Assembly (NCBI RefSeq): GCF_018771565.1
Contig: NZ_CP076326.1
Coordinates: 1,178,001 to 1,242,000 of the forward strand
Source: Thermoflexus hugenholtzii
GTDB taxonomy: Bacteria > Chloroflexota > Anaerolineae > Thermoflexales > Thermoflexaceae
Length of the DNA stretch: 64,000 nucleotides
Direction: 5' to 3'
Position 1 is the stretch's first letter, and each line of letters opens with the position of its first letter. Shown one piece after another: positions 17,329 to 26,637 of this stretch. Made by a program: the position numbers and the translations under genes. The notes beneath the pieces were generated by a model. That model ran no database searches, was not told the origin of the DNA, and saw only the letters and a list, made by a program, of their open reading frames with translations.

Positions 17329-18177
17329 TTAGCGATCCTCCTCAGTGTAATAGGCGAGCCCCAGCACGCCCGGCCCGGCGTAAAGGCCCATCACGGGGGA
17401 GAAGGCGGTGAGGTAACACTCCCGGCAGTCGAAGCGGGCGAGGATCTGCTGCCGCAGGGCTTCCGCCTCCTCCAGGGCCGCCGCGTGGAAGACCGCCGCA
17501 TGCACCGGCCGATCCCCCACATCCCGCGCCATTCGCTCGACCATCTCTTCGATGGCCCGACGCCGGGTGCGCACTTTCGACAGCACCTCGATGCGGCCGT
17601 TCTGCATGGTGAGGATCGGCTTGATCTGCAACACGTCCACCGCCAGGGCCGCGAGGGCCGGCGCCCGCCCGCTGCGGATGAGATAGGTCACCGTCTCCAG
17701 GACCGCGAAGAAGCGGAGGCGGGGGCGAAGGGCCTCCACCCGAGCGACGATCTCGTCCAGAGATGCTCCCCGCTCCGCAGCCCGGGCCGCCTCCAGCACG
17801 AGGAAGCCCTGGGCCATGGTGGCTGCCTGGCTGTCGATCACCCGGATGGGCACCTCGGGGACCATTTGGGCGGCCAGCAGGGCCGCGTTATACGTGCCGG
17901 TCATCGCCGCCGAAACATGAATGGAGACGATCCCCTCCGCCTGCCGGGCCAGCTCCCGATAGGTCTCCAGGAAATCCCCGACGGAGGGCTGAGAGGAGGT
18001 GGGCATGATGCCGGCACGCTGCCAGGCGTAAACCTCCTCCGCGGTTACATCGATGCCATCCCGGAAGATCCGTTCGCCCAGGATGATCCGCACGGGGACG
18101 ATGCGAATCCCATAGGCCTCGACCAGCTCCGGGGGCAGACAGGCCACGCTATCGGTGACCACCGCGATCCTCGCCAT
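17329..18177 (-). CDS. DegV family fatty-acid-binding protein
   Basis: 282 residues of the DegV fold. The start VTDSVACLPPELVEAYGIRIVP is characteristic, followed by TSSQPSVGDF (about 60-69), the SAAMTGTYNAA fatty-acid-head-binding loop (near residue 90-100) and TYLIRSGRAP in the second domain. FakB-type members present fatty acids to a kinase (FakA). No kinase gene is visible here. A PlsY-like acyltransferase gene lies directly upstream on the same strand, which fits a phospholipid-synthesis link. Confidence 0.9.
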   Translation of the reverse strand: MARIAVVTDSVACLPPELVEAYGIRIVPVRIILGERIFRDGIDVTAEEVYAWQRAGIMPTSSQPSVGDFLETYRELARQAEGIVSIHVSAAMTGTYNAALLAAQMVPEVPIRVIDSQAATMAQGFLVLEAARAAERGASLDEIVARVEALRPRLRFFAVLETVTYLIRSGRAPALAALAVDVLQIKPILTMQNGRIEVLSKVRTRRRAIEEMVERMARDVGDRPVHAAVFHAAALEEAEALRQQILARFDCRECYLTAFSPVMGLYAGPGVLGLAYYTEEDR

Positions 18178-18280
18178 GGCTCTCCCTCAGAGAAGGGATC
18201 GGGCAGGGCTGCGCCCCCGCGCCTCGAAGCGTCCGGCGTGTGAGGATCCCCAGGGCCTGCAGGGACCGGAGGGAGAAGAA

Positions 18281-18940
18281 CTATGGCCGGCCCGGGCGGC
18301 GGAACATCCAGGCTTCCCAGGAAGCGACATCCCGGTCCAGCCAGAGACGCCGCCAGAGCACCCGCCGCCGCTCCGCAGGGTCCACCGGGAGCGGCTCCCG
18401 ATTGGCCTCCAGGCGTTTGACCACAGTGATCCCCAGCATGCCCAGCGCCCCTGCCGCGACCTCCGACGGCCCGTTCAGGAGGAGGACAAAGCCCGGCAGG
18501 GCCGCGATGGCCAGGAGAGCCGTCACCGCGGTCAGACGCAGCCCTCGCCCGATGGCGAGGCCTCCCAGGATCCATAGCGCCCCGGGAGGGAACAGCACCC
18601 CCAGCCATCCGAGGAAGGGCCCGATGCCCCGACCGCCGTGGAAGCCCAGGAAGAGCGGCCAGTTATGCCCCAGCACAGCGGCCAGGCCGGCGGCCACCGC
18701 CACGCCCCGGGGACGTCCCAGGCTCATGGCCAGGAGAGCCGGCGCGGCTCCCTTCAGGACATCCAGGAGGCCGACCGGGAGAAGGGCCCAGCGGGACACG
18801 TGGTAATACACCATGGTCGCGCTGATCGTGCGGCTGCCCCACTGCCGCAGATCCACCCTCCGCAGGAGGCGGCCGGCAAGGTAAGCGGTGGGAATGGAGC
18901 CCAGAAGATAACCCAGCAGGATAAGTCCGAAATCCTCCAT
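18281..18940 (-). CDS. PlsY-like glycerol-3-phosphate acyltransferase paralog
   Basis: 219 residues and about six membrane segments. Motifs 2 and 3 of PlsY are recognisable: LDVLKGAAPALLA and GHNWPLFLGFHGGRGIG. Motif 1, normally GSGNxGATN, reads GSRTISATM here, so several residues of the phosphate-binding loop differ. PlsY transfers acyl groups from acyl-phosphate to glycerol-3-phosphate. The change suggests a divergent paralog with altered acceptor or lost activity. The ATG at 18940 has GGAGGG upstream and begins MEDFGLILLGYLLGSIPTAY. It probably shares an operon with the DegV gene. Confidence 0.78.
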   Translation of the reverse strand: MEDFGLILLGYLLGSIPTAYLAGRLLRRVDLRQWGSRTISATMVYYHVSRWALLPVGLLDVLKGAAPALLAMSLGRPRGVAVAAGLAAVLGHNWPLFLGFHGGRGIGPFLGWLGVLFPPGALWILGGLAIGRGLRLTAVTALLAIAALPGFVLLLNGPSEVAAGALGMLGITVVKRLEANREPLPVDPAERRRVLWRRLWLDRDVASWEAWMFRRPGRP

Positions 18941-19131
18941 CGCTCCCTCCGCCCGTGAAAGCGCTTCGAGGCGCTGAAGGAGCAACCCCTTTTCAGCATA
19001 CCCCGGATCACGCGAACTTTCCAGAGCCTCTGCCGGGATTTCCCGCCCTCCCCAGAACGGGCGAAAATGAAGCCGGACGGGGCCGGAGAAAGGCGCATCA
19101 TCCCTTCACCACACAACGGAAGGAGGATTTG

Positions 19132-19776
19132 ATGAGGGGAATCGGAGCTTGCGGGCGGATCGGGTTGTTGCTGATCCTCGGGTTCGGATGCCGGCCATCG
19201 CCCTTGCCGGCCTCCCCAACGATCCTCCCCTCGCCCACTCCGGCAGGCCAGCCATCCCCCGTGCCGGTTTCACCCACCGCCGTTCCTGCCCCTGCGACGC
19301 CGGGGGAGGAGATCCGTGAGCTCCGGCTCCGCAGCCCGGCCTTCGCGGATGGGGATCTGATTCCCGTAGCGTATACATGCACCGGAGCGGATCGCTCGCC
19401 TCCTCTGCGCTGGGACGCGCCCCCGCCGGGAACCCGCAGTCTGGCGCTGATCATGGACGATCCAGATGCGCCGGGAGGACGGTTCATCCATTGGGTGCTG
19501 TATCAGATCCCGCCGGATCGAACGGAGCTCCCGGAGGGCGTGCCGGCGGAGCCTGCGGTGGAAGGTATCGGGTTCCAGGGTTGGAACGACTTCGGGCGCA
19601 TCGGATACGGGGGCCCATGCCCGCCGCCGGGCCCGGCCCACCGCTACCGGTTCACGCTCTACGCCCTGGACATCTCCCCGGATCTTCCGCCCGGCGCCGG
19701 CGCCGCAGCGGTGGAGCAGGCCATCCAGGGCCACATCCGGGGGATCGGGCGACTGATTGGGCGCTACGGGCGATGA
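19132..19776 (+). CDS. YbhB/YbcL-type PEBP lipoprotein
   Basis: 214 residues. It has a short signal peptide with lipobox-like GFGC (Cys20) and a Ser/Pro/Thr linker to about residue 58. A phosphatidylethanolamine-binding-like domain follows: FADGDLIPVAYTCTGADRSP, DDPDAPGG (ligand-pocket motif), FIHWVLYQIPP, GYGGPCPPPGPAHRYRF. The family binds phosphorylated or small anionic ligands, but bacterial roles are mostly unknown. AAGGAGGA lies seven bases before the ATG. Divergent from the PlsY-like gene. Confidence 0.88.
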   Translation: MRGIGACGRIGLLLILGFGCRPSPLPASPTILPSPTPAGQPSPVPVSPTAVPAPATPGEEIRELRLRSPAFADGDLIPVAYTCTGADRSPPLRWDAPPPGTRSLALIMDDPDAPGGRFIHWVLYQIPPDRTELPEGVPAEPAVEGIGFQGWNDFGRIGYGGPCPPPGPAHRYRFTLYALDISPDLPPGAGAAAVEQAIQGHIRGIGRLIGRYGR

Positions 19777-19795
19777 GCCACGTTCACCGGGACGG

Positions 19796-21055
19796 TTATC
19801 CTCCCCCGGTCGCCGAAAGCAGCGCCACGACGCGATCGAGGATCGCCTCAGCGACGGCGGCTTTGCTCATCAGCGGGAGCGGCTCGATGCGGCCCCGGGC
19901 GTCGATGAGGGTGACCCGATTGGTGTCCACCGCGAACCCGGCCCCGGGCTCCGTCACATCGTTGGCGACGATGAGGTCCAGCCCTTTGGCCCGGAGCTTC
20001 GCCTGGGCGTTTTCCAGAAGATCGCGGGTTTCCGCAGCGAACCCCACGATCACATGGGGTTTGCCGGCGGAGGCGCGGCGGGCGGCCACGCCGGCCAGGA
20101 TGTCCACCGTTGGGATCAGCTCCAGGGTGAGCCCTTCCCCCCGCTTGATTTTGAAAGGCTGGCTTTGGGCGGGGCGGTAATCCGCCACCGCGGCGGCCAT
20201 CAGGAGGACATCGGCGGCTTCAGCTTCCCGCCAGACCGCCTCCGCCATCTCCGCGGCGGTCCCCACATCGATGCGGCGGGCCCCGACGGGGGTCTCCAGG
20301 GCGACCGGTCCGGCGATCAACACCACTTCCGCGCCGCGGTCCAGGGCGGCCTGGGCCAGGGCGAACCCCTGCTTCCCCGAGGATCGGTTCCCGACGAAGC
20401 GGACGGGATCGATGGGCTCATAGGTGGGACCTGCGGTGACCACCACCCGGCGGCCGGCCAGCGGGCCGTTCCGTCCCAGCGCCCGGCGGATGTGCCCCAG
20501 GAGCTCTGCGGGCTCCACCATCCGTCCCCATCCCTCCAGGCCGGAAGCCATGCGGCCATAGGCGGGGCCGATGATCTCCACTCCCCGGGCCCGAAGCCGC
20601 GCCACGTTCTCCTGGGTCGCCGGATGGGCCCACATCCCCACGTCCATCGCGGGGGCCACCAGGATCGGCGCCCGGGCCGCCAAGCACAACGTGCTGAGCA
20701 GATCATCCGCCAGGCCATGGGCCATCTTGGCCAGGAAATCGGCCGTGGCCGGGGCGATCACCACCAGGTCCGCGGCCTCGCCCAGCGCGATATGGGGCAA
20801 CGCGGTTTCCGGGGTGGGTGTCCAGAGATCGGTATACACCGGCCGGCCCGTGAGGGCCTGAAAGGTGAGCGGGGCGATGAAGCGCGTGGCGGCAGCGGTC
20901 ATCACCACGTCCACCCGGGCGCCGGCCTGGGTCAGCTTGCTGGCCAGGTCCGCCGCCTTATACGCTGCGATCCCCCCTGTGATCCCCAGGACGATCCGTC
21001 GATCTTTCAAAACCGGGATCGGCTCCATCGGCTGTGCTCCGTCGGTTGCGGTCAT
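19796..21055 (-). CDS. coaBC: Bifunctional phosphopantothenoylcysteine decarboxylase/ligase
   Basis: 419 residues. The N-terminal flavoprotein decarboxylase (CoaC) has GITGGIAAYKAADL, the HIALGEAADLVVIAPAT histidine region and PAMDVGMW, where the usual PAMN asparagine is Asp. The C-terminal ligase (CoaB) begins VVVTAGPTYEPIDPVRF with NRSSGKQG, and K-x-K is in FKIKRGE. The enzyme couples cysteine to 4'-phosphopantothenate and decarboxylates it for coenzyme A synthesis. The start overlaps the xpt stop by 4 nt (ATGA); an alternative ATG lies at 21028. Confidence 0.95.
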   Translation of the reverse strand: MTATDGAQPMEPIPVLKDRRIVLGITGGIAAYKAADLASKLTQAGARVDVVMTAAATRFIAPLTFQALTGRPVYTDLWTPTPETALPHIALGEAADLVVIAPATADFLAKMAHGLADDLLSTLCLAARAPILVAPAMDVGMWAHPATQENVARLRARGVEIIGPAYGRMASGLEGWGRMVEPAELLGHIRRALGRNGPLAGRRVVVTAGPTYEPIDPVRFVGNRSSGKQGFALAQAALDRGAEVVLIAGPVALETPVGARRIDVGTAAEMAEAVWREAEAADVLLMAAAVADYRPAQSQPFKIKRGEGLTLELIPTVDILAGVAARRASAGKPHVIVGFAAETRDLLENAQAKLRAKGLDLIVANDVTEPGAGFAVDTNRVTLIDARGRIEPLPLMSKAAVAEAILDRVVALLSATGGG

Positions 21056-21648
21056 CCGGGGCGATCCGTCGCCTCGTCTCCCTCCAGGAGGATCCGGTCG
21101 CCCTCCACGCCGGTGACCACCGCCAGGGATTCAATGGGCACGTTCAGAGGTCGCAGTCGGTCCCGCCCGCCCTCAAAGCGCTTCTCAATCACGGCGCCGA
21201 TCCCGATCACCTGGGCGCCGGCGGCCTGGGCTAATCGGGCCAGCGCCAGGATGGTCGCCCCGGTGGCCAGGAAATCGTCGACGATCAGGACCCGATCCCC
21301 CGGCCGCAGATAGTCGGCGGCCACCAGCAACGTCACATCCCCGCCTTTCGTGTGGGAGGGGGCCGTCGCAAAAAAGATGTCGTCCCCCATGGTGAGCGGC
21401 TTGTGCTTGCGGGCGAAAACCAGAGGCACCCCCAGGGCGTAGGCGGTCATCAGCGCCGGCCCGATCCCGGAGATCTCCGCGGTCAGCACCTTGGTGGGCT
21501 CCAGATGACGGAACCGTCGGGCGAGCTCCTGCCCACAGGCGGCGATCAGGGCAGGGTCGATCTGGTGGTTCAAGAAGGCATCCACTTTGATGATGCCGTT
21601 CCCCAGATGACGTCCATAACGCCGGATCGCTTCTTTCAGCGCTTCCAC
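21052..21648 (-). CDS. xpt: Xanthine phosphoribosyltransferase
   Basis: 198 residues from a GTG start with GGGAGG upstream. The PRPP-binding motif is VLIVDDFLATGAT. The N-terminal MEALKEAIRRYGRHLGNGIIKVDAFLNHQIDP resembles Bacillus Xpt (quoted part internally split by the start and VDAFLNHQ). It salvages xanthine to XMP using PRPP. A possible -10 (TATAAA, 21676-21671) lies so close to the start that no purine riboswitch would fit downstream of it. Translationally coupled to coaBC. Confidence 0.92.
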   Translation of the reverse strand: MEALKEAIRRYGRHLGNGIIKVDAFLNHQIDPALIAACGQELARRFRHLEPTKVLTAEISGIGPALMTAYALGVPLVFARKHKPLTMGDDIFFATAPSHTKGGDVTLLVAADYLRPGDRVLIVDDFLATGATILALARLAQAAGAQVIGIGAVIEKRFEGGRDRLRPLNVPIESLAVVTGVEGDRILLEGDEATDRPG

Positions 21649-21783
21649 CGGAAACCTCCCTTTGAAACGCTTTATACCGGATTCAGGCCGGGCGGAGATC
21701 TTCCGGCCCGAGCGGTGCTCTCAGAAAAAGTTTGACCTGAGCCCTGTGGAAGGGCAAGGGGGCCAAGAGAGGAAGCGCTCGGC

Positions 21784-24144
21784 TCACCGCCGCGGGCGCA
21801 CGCGGATGAGGCCGAGGATCAGGCGGCGGGCGGTCGGATCGGCCCCCTCTCCGCTCACCGGCAACCGCTCCCCGGTCTCCAGCACATACATCCCGGCCTC
21901 CAGGAGATAGTCCCCGGCAGGCATCTCCGCCGGCAATCGAAGCACATAGCGATCCCGCAACGGCTGACCGGGGATCCAGTGGGTGGTCGGATACGCCCCC
22001 TCCAGGGGGACCTGATCGTCCTGAGCCCACACCGGGTTCCCGGTGGCCGGGTTCCAGGCCTCCCCGATCAAATGGGTGAACACCACATAGGAACGGGGGA
22101 TCGGACCCTCCGCCTCCCAATAGAGGTCCAGAAACAGCGTATCCCCTGGCGCCGCCTCCGGCGGATTCCCCTCTCGGACTCCATACAGGCGATAACCCAG
22201 GAGCCGGATTCGATCCCCCAGGCGCGCGGACATCGGATGGGCGATCTCCGAGGGGGAAGGAGGAGGGATCGTCCCCTCCACCCGGAACGCCGGGATCGTC
22301 ACCGATCCATCTCCTTCCGCCTCAACCCGAACGACGTAATCTCCCGAAGGCGTGTAAGGGGTGACGGGAAGTTCCAGCGAACTCCGCCGGATCCCTGACC
22401 CCGCCGGGACATGGAGCTCCGTCCGAGCGACTTGCTGATCGGGCCTGCGGATCCATTCCACCGTTAGGGAGAGCGGACGGCCGGGCTGCAGGTAAAGGCC
22501 GATGCGCATGGTCTCTCCGGGCCGGAACACACGCCCCACCCAATCGTATCCGAGGAAGATTCCAGGCGGATCCTTCAGGCGATGGATTTCGTTCAAGCGA
22601 GCCAGGTTCTCCGCAGGGACTGCAGTCTCCTGAGGAGAGGCCACATACAGGACCAGGCCGTTGTGACCGAAGGGGAACTCCAACGCACGGTGGAGATGGG
22701 CATCCAGCCACCGTTCCACCCAGCCCTCAGGGTCCTGGAGGTGGCTTTCCACCCGGGCCAGCCAGATCCGCGGATGGGCCCGGAGGATCTCCTCCAATTC
22801 CCCCTCCACCGTGTCCGATCGAACCGGGACAGCCTGCCGGGGGACCGGATACACCGGCGGGAGGCCGTTCGTCCCATCGATCCGCTCGTAGTAATACTGA
22901 AACTCCGGCGCGCGGTCCCCAGAGACCAGGATCACGCCATCCCCGGGTCGGGCGTAAACCCGGATCAGGAAGGGAAGAAGGGCCGGATCCGCCCGCCAGT
23001 GGCGGCTGGCGTAATACGCTGGGAGCGAGGCCAGCGATAGGCCGAAGGCGCCCAGCGCCAGCACAAGGGCGAAAGGTCGGAGGCGGGGGATGGAGAAAGC
23101 CCGGGCGATGGAGAACGCCAGCAAGAGGCTGAAGTAAGGCAGAGCGGGGAGGAAGTAACGCGCCTCCAGGCGGGGCGTATACAGGAAAGACCGAGGGCGG
23201 GTGATCAGCCAGACCGCAACGGGCTGGAGGGCCAGCCCGACGCTGAGCAGGGCCAGAGGAAACAGATCCCGTATCCGGCGCGTCGCGCGCACGGCTTCCC
23301 GCGCGGCGACGGCGATCCCGGGGAGCATCCCGGAGATCAGGACCACGGCGGGCCCGGCCCATCGCTCCACATAGGTCGAGATCCCCGTCGTCCAGAGCAC
23401 CGCGCTCAACTGCAACACGGCGGACCACCCGGGGGGCGGACCGCCCGCCGACCAGGTGGCCATGCGAGGCAGGGCGAAGGCGAGCCACCCGAGCATCAGG
23501 AGCGCGAGCGTCCCGTGGGCGAGCAGCCATCGCGGCCAAGCGCGCCGGGGGATGGCCCACAGCAGGCTGAGGCTCTGGGGGATCCAGGCGAAGAGGGCCA
23601 GGTAGACCGAGAAGAGGGCGATGGAGCTGCTCAGCGCCCACGCGCCCCATATCCGGAAGGAGCCCGGTTTCCATGCGACCCGCAGCGCAAAGAACGCGGA
23701 GAGGGCGATCCCAAGGGCCGCCAGGGCATACATCCGGGTTTCCTGGGACCACCAGATGTGAAAACGGGAGAGACCCAGAAGCCAGAGGGCAAGGAGTTGG
23801 ACGCCGGGTCCGCCCAGCCGGCGGCCGGCAGCCCCCGCTGCAGCCACGGTGAGGACCCCGAAGGCCACCGATGGGAATCGAGTGGCGAACTCCCCATCCC
23901 CCGCCAGTCGGATCCAGGGCCAGAGCAGCGCATAGTAAAGCGGCGGGTGAGTGTCCCGCGCCGTCCCCCCGATCATCTCGGGGAACGGACGGCGAGCCAG
24001 CCCGATGGTGAACCCTTCGTCCCACCAGACGTTTGCCTCGCCCAGGCGATGGACGCGCAGGGCGAATGCAACCAGCAACCCCACAAGGGCCAGGACAAGG
24101 TATGCCGCCCCGCTCTTTAACTCGCCGCTTCGAGAGGAGCTCAT
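21784..24144 (-). CDS. GT-C/ArnT-like membrane glycosyltransferase with C-terminal beta domain
   Basis: 786 residues. About eleven membrane segments occupy residues 10-410. The first loop carries VWWDEGFTIG, the acidic catalytic motif of PMT/ArnT-type enzymes, followed by DTHPPLYYALLWPW. The C-terminal third (about 440-786) is soluble and beta-rich (RPGETMRIGLYLQPGRPLSL, WEAEGPIPRSYVVFTHL), resembling carbohydrate-binding or jelly-roll modules common in Chloroflexota GT-C proteins. It probably moves a sugar from a polyprenyl-phosphate donor to an extracellular acceptor. ATGA overlap with the upstream GT-C gene. Confidence 0.85.
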   Translation of the reverse strand: MSSSRSGELKSGAAYLVLALVGLLVAFALRVHRLGEANVWWDEGFTIGLARRPFPEMIGGTARDTHPPLYYALLWPWIRLAGDGEFATRFPSVAFGVLTVAAAGAAGRRLGGPGVQLLALWLLGLSRFHIWWSQETRMYALAALGIALSAFFALRVAWKPGSFRIWGAWALSSSIALFSVYLALFAWIPQSLSLLWAIPRRAWPRWLLAHGTLALLMLGWLAFALPRMATWSAGGPPPGWSAVLQLSAVLWTTGISTYVERWAGPAVVLISGMLPGIAVAAREAVRATRRIRDLFPLALLSVGLALQPVAVWLITRPRSFLYTPRLEARYFLPALPYFSLLLAFSIARAFSIPRLRPFALVLALGAFGLSLASLPAYYASRHWRADPALLPFLIRVYARPGDGVILVSGDRAPEFQYYYERIDGTNGLPPVYPVPRQAVPVRSDTVEGELEEILRAHPRIWLARVESHLQDPEGWVERWLDAHLHRALEFPFGHNGLVLYVASPQETAVPAENLARLNEIHRLKDPPGIFLGYDWVGRVFRPGETMRIGLYLQPGRPLSLTVEWIRRPDQQVARTELHVPAGSGIRRSSLELPVTPYTPSGDYVVRVEAEGDGSVTIPAFRVEGTIPPPSPSEIAHPMSARLGDRIRLLGYRLYGVREGNPPEAAPGDTLFLDLYWEAEGPIPRSYVVFTHLIGEAWNPATGNPVWAQDDQVPLEGAYPTTHWIPGQPLRDRYVLRLPAEMPAGDYLLEAGMYVLETGERLPVSGEGADPTARRLILGLIRVRPRR

Positions 24145-26084
24145 GGCAGATCAATTGCTGCAAGTGGAATGACTCGATCTTCTTGAGGGACAAACATGCC
24201 CGAGTGGAAATTCACGCGCTCGCCGGTATCCAATCGGTAAACCCCTAATCCGATTCGGTAAGCGCCGGGGGATGCTGTCGGAGATATGGGAAGGCGCCGG
24301 ATATCCTGCACGCTGGCACCCACGCGCATCCAGCGCGGCGGCAACGTCTTGCCGATGAGATAGCCATCCTCCTGGGCCACCAGACGACCGTCGGGCCCAT
24401 AGAGGTGAAGGAAAACCGTCCAGTCCTCATGAACCGGAGCGCGAAGCGCCCAGGTCGTCAGAACAATCAGCTCCCCTTTTCCCCGCTCCACAGATGCTTC
24501 GCACAGAACCAGCGACCCCGGCCCGAAAGATGCCCACTCGAACTGACACGGCCTGCGGCCACCGACTCGCACGAGACGCAAGGATCCCTCAATTCGATAA
24601 TCCACCCGGAAAACGGCGTCCGCGCGTTGCACGATCTCCGCCATTCCTTCCCAGCCCGGCCAGGATCCCAGCGTCCCATACCGGAAGCGCCACGGTTGCA
24701 GAACGTCCGGGAATGAGAGGGGAAGGACTTCCCATGATTCCCCCAGATTAGCGTGCAAGAACGCCCCGATGCCCACATAGTCTGGGATGAGAGGGATCCC
24801 TTCGTGGCCGAATGGATAGCGCTCCGATGAGCTGGCCAGCCAACTGGGATAATTGATGAACACAAGCGTGGAACCAGGGGGAACCTCCCGCACCTGTCTC
24901 AAGGTTTCCCGGACCAGAGCGCCGCCTGCCTTCATCTGCTCAAGCATGTCCTTTAGGAAAGCGCCATGGGCAAGGGCCACGGCACCGATTCCAACAGCGG
25001 CGAGGATCCTCCCCCATGAAGGGCGCCGGGCAAGCCACTGTATCCCCTCAGCCCAGATCCAGGCCGCTCCCGCTGCCCCCAGATACATCAAGCGGGGGCC
25101 GTCCATGACATACACGAAGGGTCGCGTCAGCAGCGCCGGAAGCACCGCCAGCCCATACCATCCCACTCCTACCACCCAGACTGATATGTAACCGGACTGA
25201 TAAAACACAAAAGCCAGCGCCCCCAGGACGATCAGCCCCAGTAAGGCCAGCGCCGCAGACCCGGCCGGCCAGCCAGCGGGGATCGCCTGAGGAAGCGGGG
25301 TGATCAGTCCTTGAAGGAAATAAAGCGCGTTCCGTCCCCAATCCGCAACCGGTAGGCCTCGCATCGCCTTTCCGGGCCCAGCAAGGGAAACCCAGAGCGC
25401 CAGGGAGGCCATAGGGAGCATTCCATAGATCCAGGCACAGATCCGAACGCGGGAATCAGTAGCCACAAGGCGCTTACCAGATAACACCGTCGCCAAGCAG
25501 ACCAGCCAGCCCGCCATGACGCCGTGCTCGGCCGCGAAGGAGGCCAGCACCACCGGGAAAAGCGCTCCAACCATCCCACGCAGAGTATGGGTAGAAGCCA
25601 GCAGGGCCCCCAATAGAGCAAGGAAGGCAACCAGCGGATGAATCAGAGCGCTTGGATAAATCACCGCCTGCAAGCTGAACGGGAATAGAAGAAACCAAAA
25701 CGCCGCCAGGAGCGCAGCCCATCGTGACCCGGATCCGGAGATGCGCCGATACAGGAGGCCCACCAGAGCGGCGTTGAAAATGTGCAACGTCAATCCCAAT
25801 CCCCGAAGGGCGAAGACAGCACCCTCCCTCCATAACAGGTCTGCCGCCTTCCAGAGCGTGAGGCCGAGGGGTCGGTAGTAACCCACCGGCCAGCGAAGAG
25901 AGGTCCAGATCTCAGCCCATCGGGCATCCCGCGCCGCCCGCAGGACAACCGGATCGTCGAACAAATAGGGGAGAGACAGGAAAGGTCCGAAGAGCCCCCA
26001 CCCCAACCCGCCCAGAAGCAATAAGGTGGCGAGCCGGAACCCCAGAGAACGCACTCGATGACTCTCTTGACGGACCGTATTCAC
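24141..26084 (-). CDS. Polytopic membrane protein, GT-C-like with C-terminal beta domain
   Basis: 647 residues. Hydrophobic segments fill residues 15-370, and the first extracytoplasmic loop has LFDDPVVLRAA and WPVGYYRPLG, a DD-type pattern resembling TPR-less GT-C/GT83-like proteins. The C-terminal 250 residues are soluble, with VFLHLYGPDGRLVAQEDG like the beta domain of its downstream neighbour. Catalysis is not proven. Its codon use is less GC-biased than the adjacent gene (many AT-ending codons), which may indicate a separate origin. Starts 3 nt after the zinc-ribbon gene. Confidence 0.75.
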   Translation of the reverse strand: MNTVRQESHRVRSLGFRLATLLLLGGLGWGLFGPFLSLPYLFDDPVVLRAARDARWAEIWTSLRWPVGYYRPLGLTLWKAADLLWREGAVFALRGLGLTLHIFNAALVGLLYRRISGSGSRWAALLAAFWFLLFPFSLQAVIYPSALIHPLVAFLALLGALLASTHTLRGMVGALFPVVLASFAAEHGVMAGWLVCLATVLSGKRLVATDSRVRICAWIYGMLPMASLALWVSLAGPGKAMRGLPVADWGRNALYFLQGLITPLPQAIPAGWPAGSAALALLGLIVLGALAFVFYQSGYISVWVVGVGWYGLAVLPALLTRPFVYVMDGPRLMYLGAAGAAWIWAEGIQWLARRPSWGRILAAVGIGAVALAHGAFLKDMLEQMKAGGALVRETLRQVREVPPGSTLVFINYPSWLASSSERYPFGHEGIPLIPDYVGIGAFLHANLGESWEVLPLSFPDVLQPWRFRYGTLGSWPGWEGMAEIVQRADAVFRVDYRIEGSLRLVRVGGRRPCQFEWASFGPGSLVLCEASVERGKGELIVLTTWALRAPVHEDWTVFLHLYGPDGRLVAQEDGYLIGKTLPPRWMRVGASVQDIRRLPISPTASPGAYRIGLGVYRLDTGERVNFHSGMFVPQEDRVIPLAAIDLP

Positions 26085-26087
26085 CCC

Positions 26088-26510
26088 TCATTCCTCTCCG
26101 GCAGATCCCTCGCCCTCCTCCTCCCCTCCCTCGCCTTCGCCGGCCAGCTCGGGCATCGCCTTCTCGATCTCCTCCGGCGTCTGGCCGGCCTCCAGGCGCT
26201 CGATGACCTCCTCGAACTCCGGGCCCAGATCCCCCAGCTCCTCCCCCAGCTCCTGGGTCATCCGCCGCATCCAGCGGCCGATGGAGCGAGGATCCTTCTC
26301 GTCCACATCCCCGATCCAGTCCGCGTCCGCCAAAGACTCCAGCCGCGCCTCCTCCGAGCGAAGCACACGAACCCGGGAGATCAGACGGACCAGATCGGAG
26401 CTCCCACAGTAGGTGCAGGTGACCTGGCTGTGGTCGACCTCCGAAAAAGTGCGGAAGAAAGCCGTGACCCGACGCCGGCACCGACGGCAACGATACTCAT
26501 AGATCGGCAT
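26088..26510 (-). CDS. FmdB-family zinc-ribbon protein
   Basis: 140 residues. The N-terminal FmdB ribbon MPIYEYRCRRCRRRVTAFF ... CTYCGSSDL supplies two Cys pairs (C8/C11 and a pair near 32-35). A long acidic Glu-rich tail follows. FmdB proteins are short putative regulatory or metal-binding proteins of unknown role. The start at 26510 is the Met of the MPIYEYRC motif; an upstream ATG at 26537 adds nine residues not seen in the family. It heads the minus-strand operon leading into the two GT-C genes. Confidence 0.85.
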   Translation of the reverse strand: MPIYEYRCRRCRRRVTAFFRTFSEVDHSQVTCTYCGSSDLVRLISRVRVLRSEEARLESLADADWIGDVDEKDPRSIGRWMRRMTQELGEELGDLGPEFEEVIERLEAGQTPEEIEKAMPELAGEGEGGEEEGEGSAGEE

Positions 26511-26637
26511 GCGGAACCCTCCCCAACAGGATTCCACCGTGGAGGCAATTTCTGATTATAGCCCGATCCAAGGGGTCCGGCGGGGAGCGCCCGGGTTCAG
26601 GTAAAATGAGAAGCGATCCCACCGCATGCGGAGCGAG

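Noticed and set aside
19796-21055. CoaBC inactive because PAMN reads PAMD
   Set aside because: The Asp variant is, as far as I recall, present in other phyla's CoaBC proteins, and all other motifs are intact, so loss of function is not supported.
21649-21783. Purine riboswitch upstream of xpt
   Set aside because: I could not find the conserved three-way junction core, and a TATAAA box at 21671-21676 would leave a leader too short for one.
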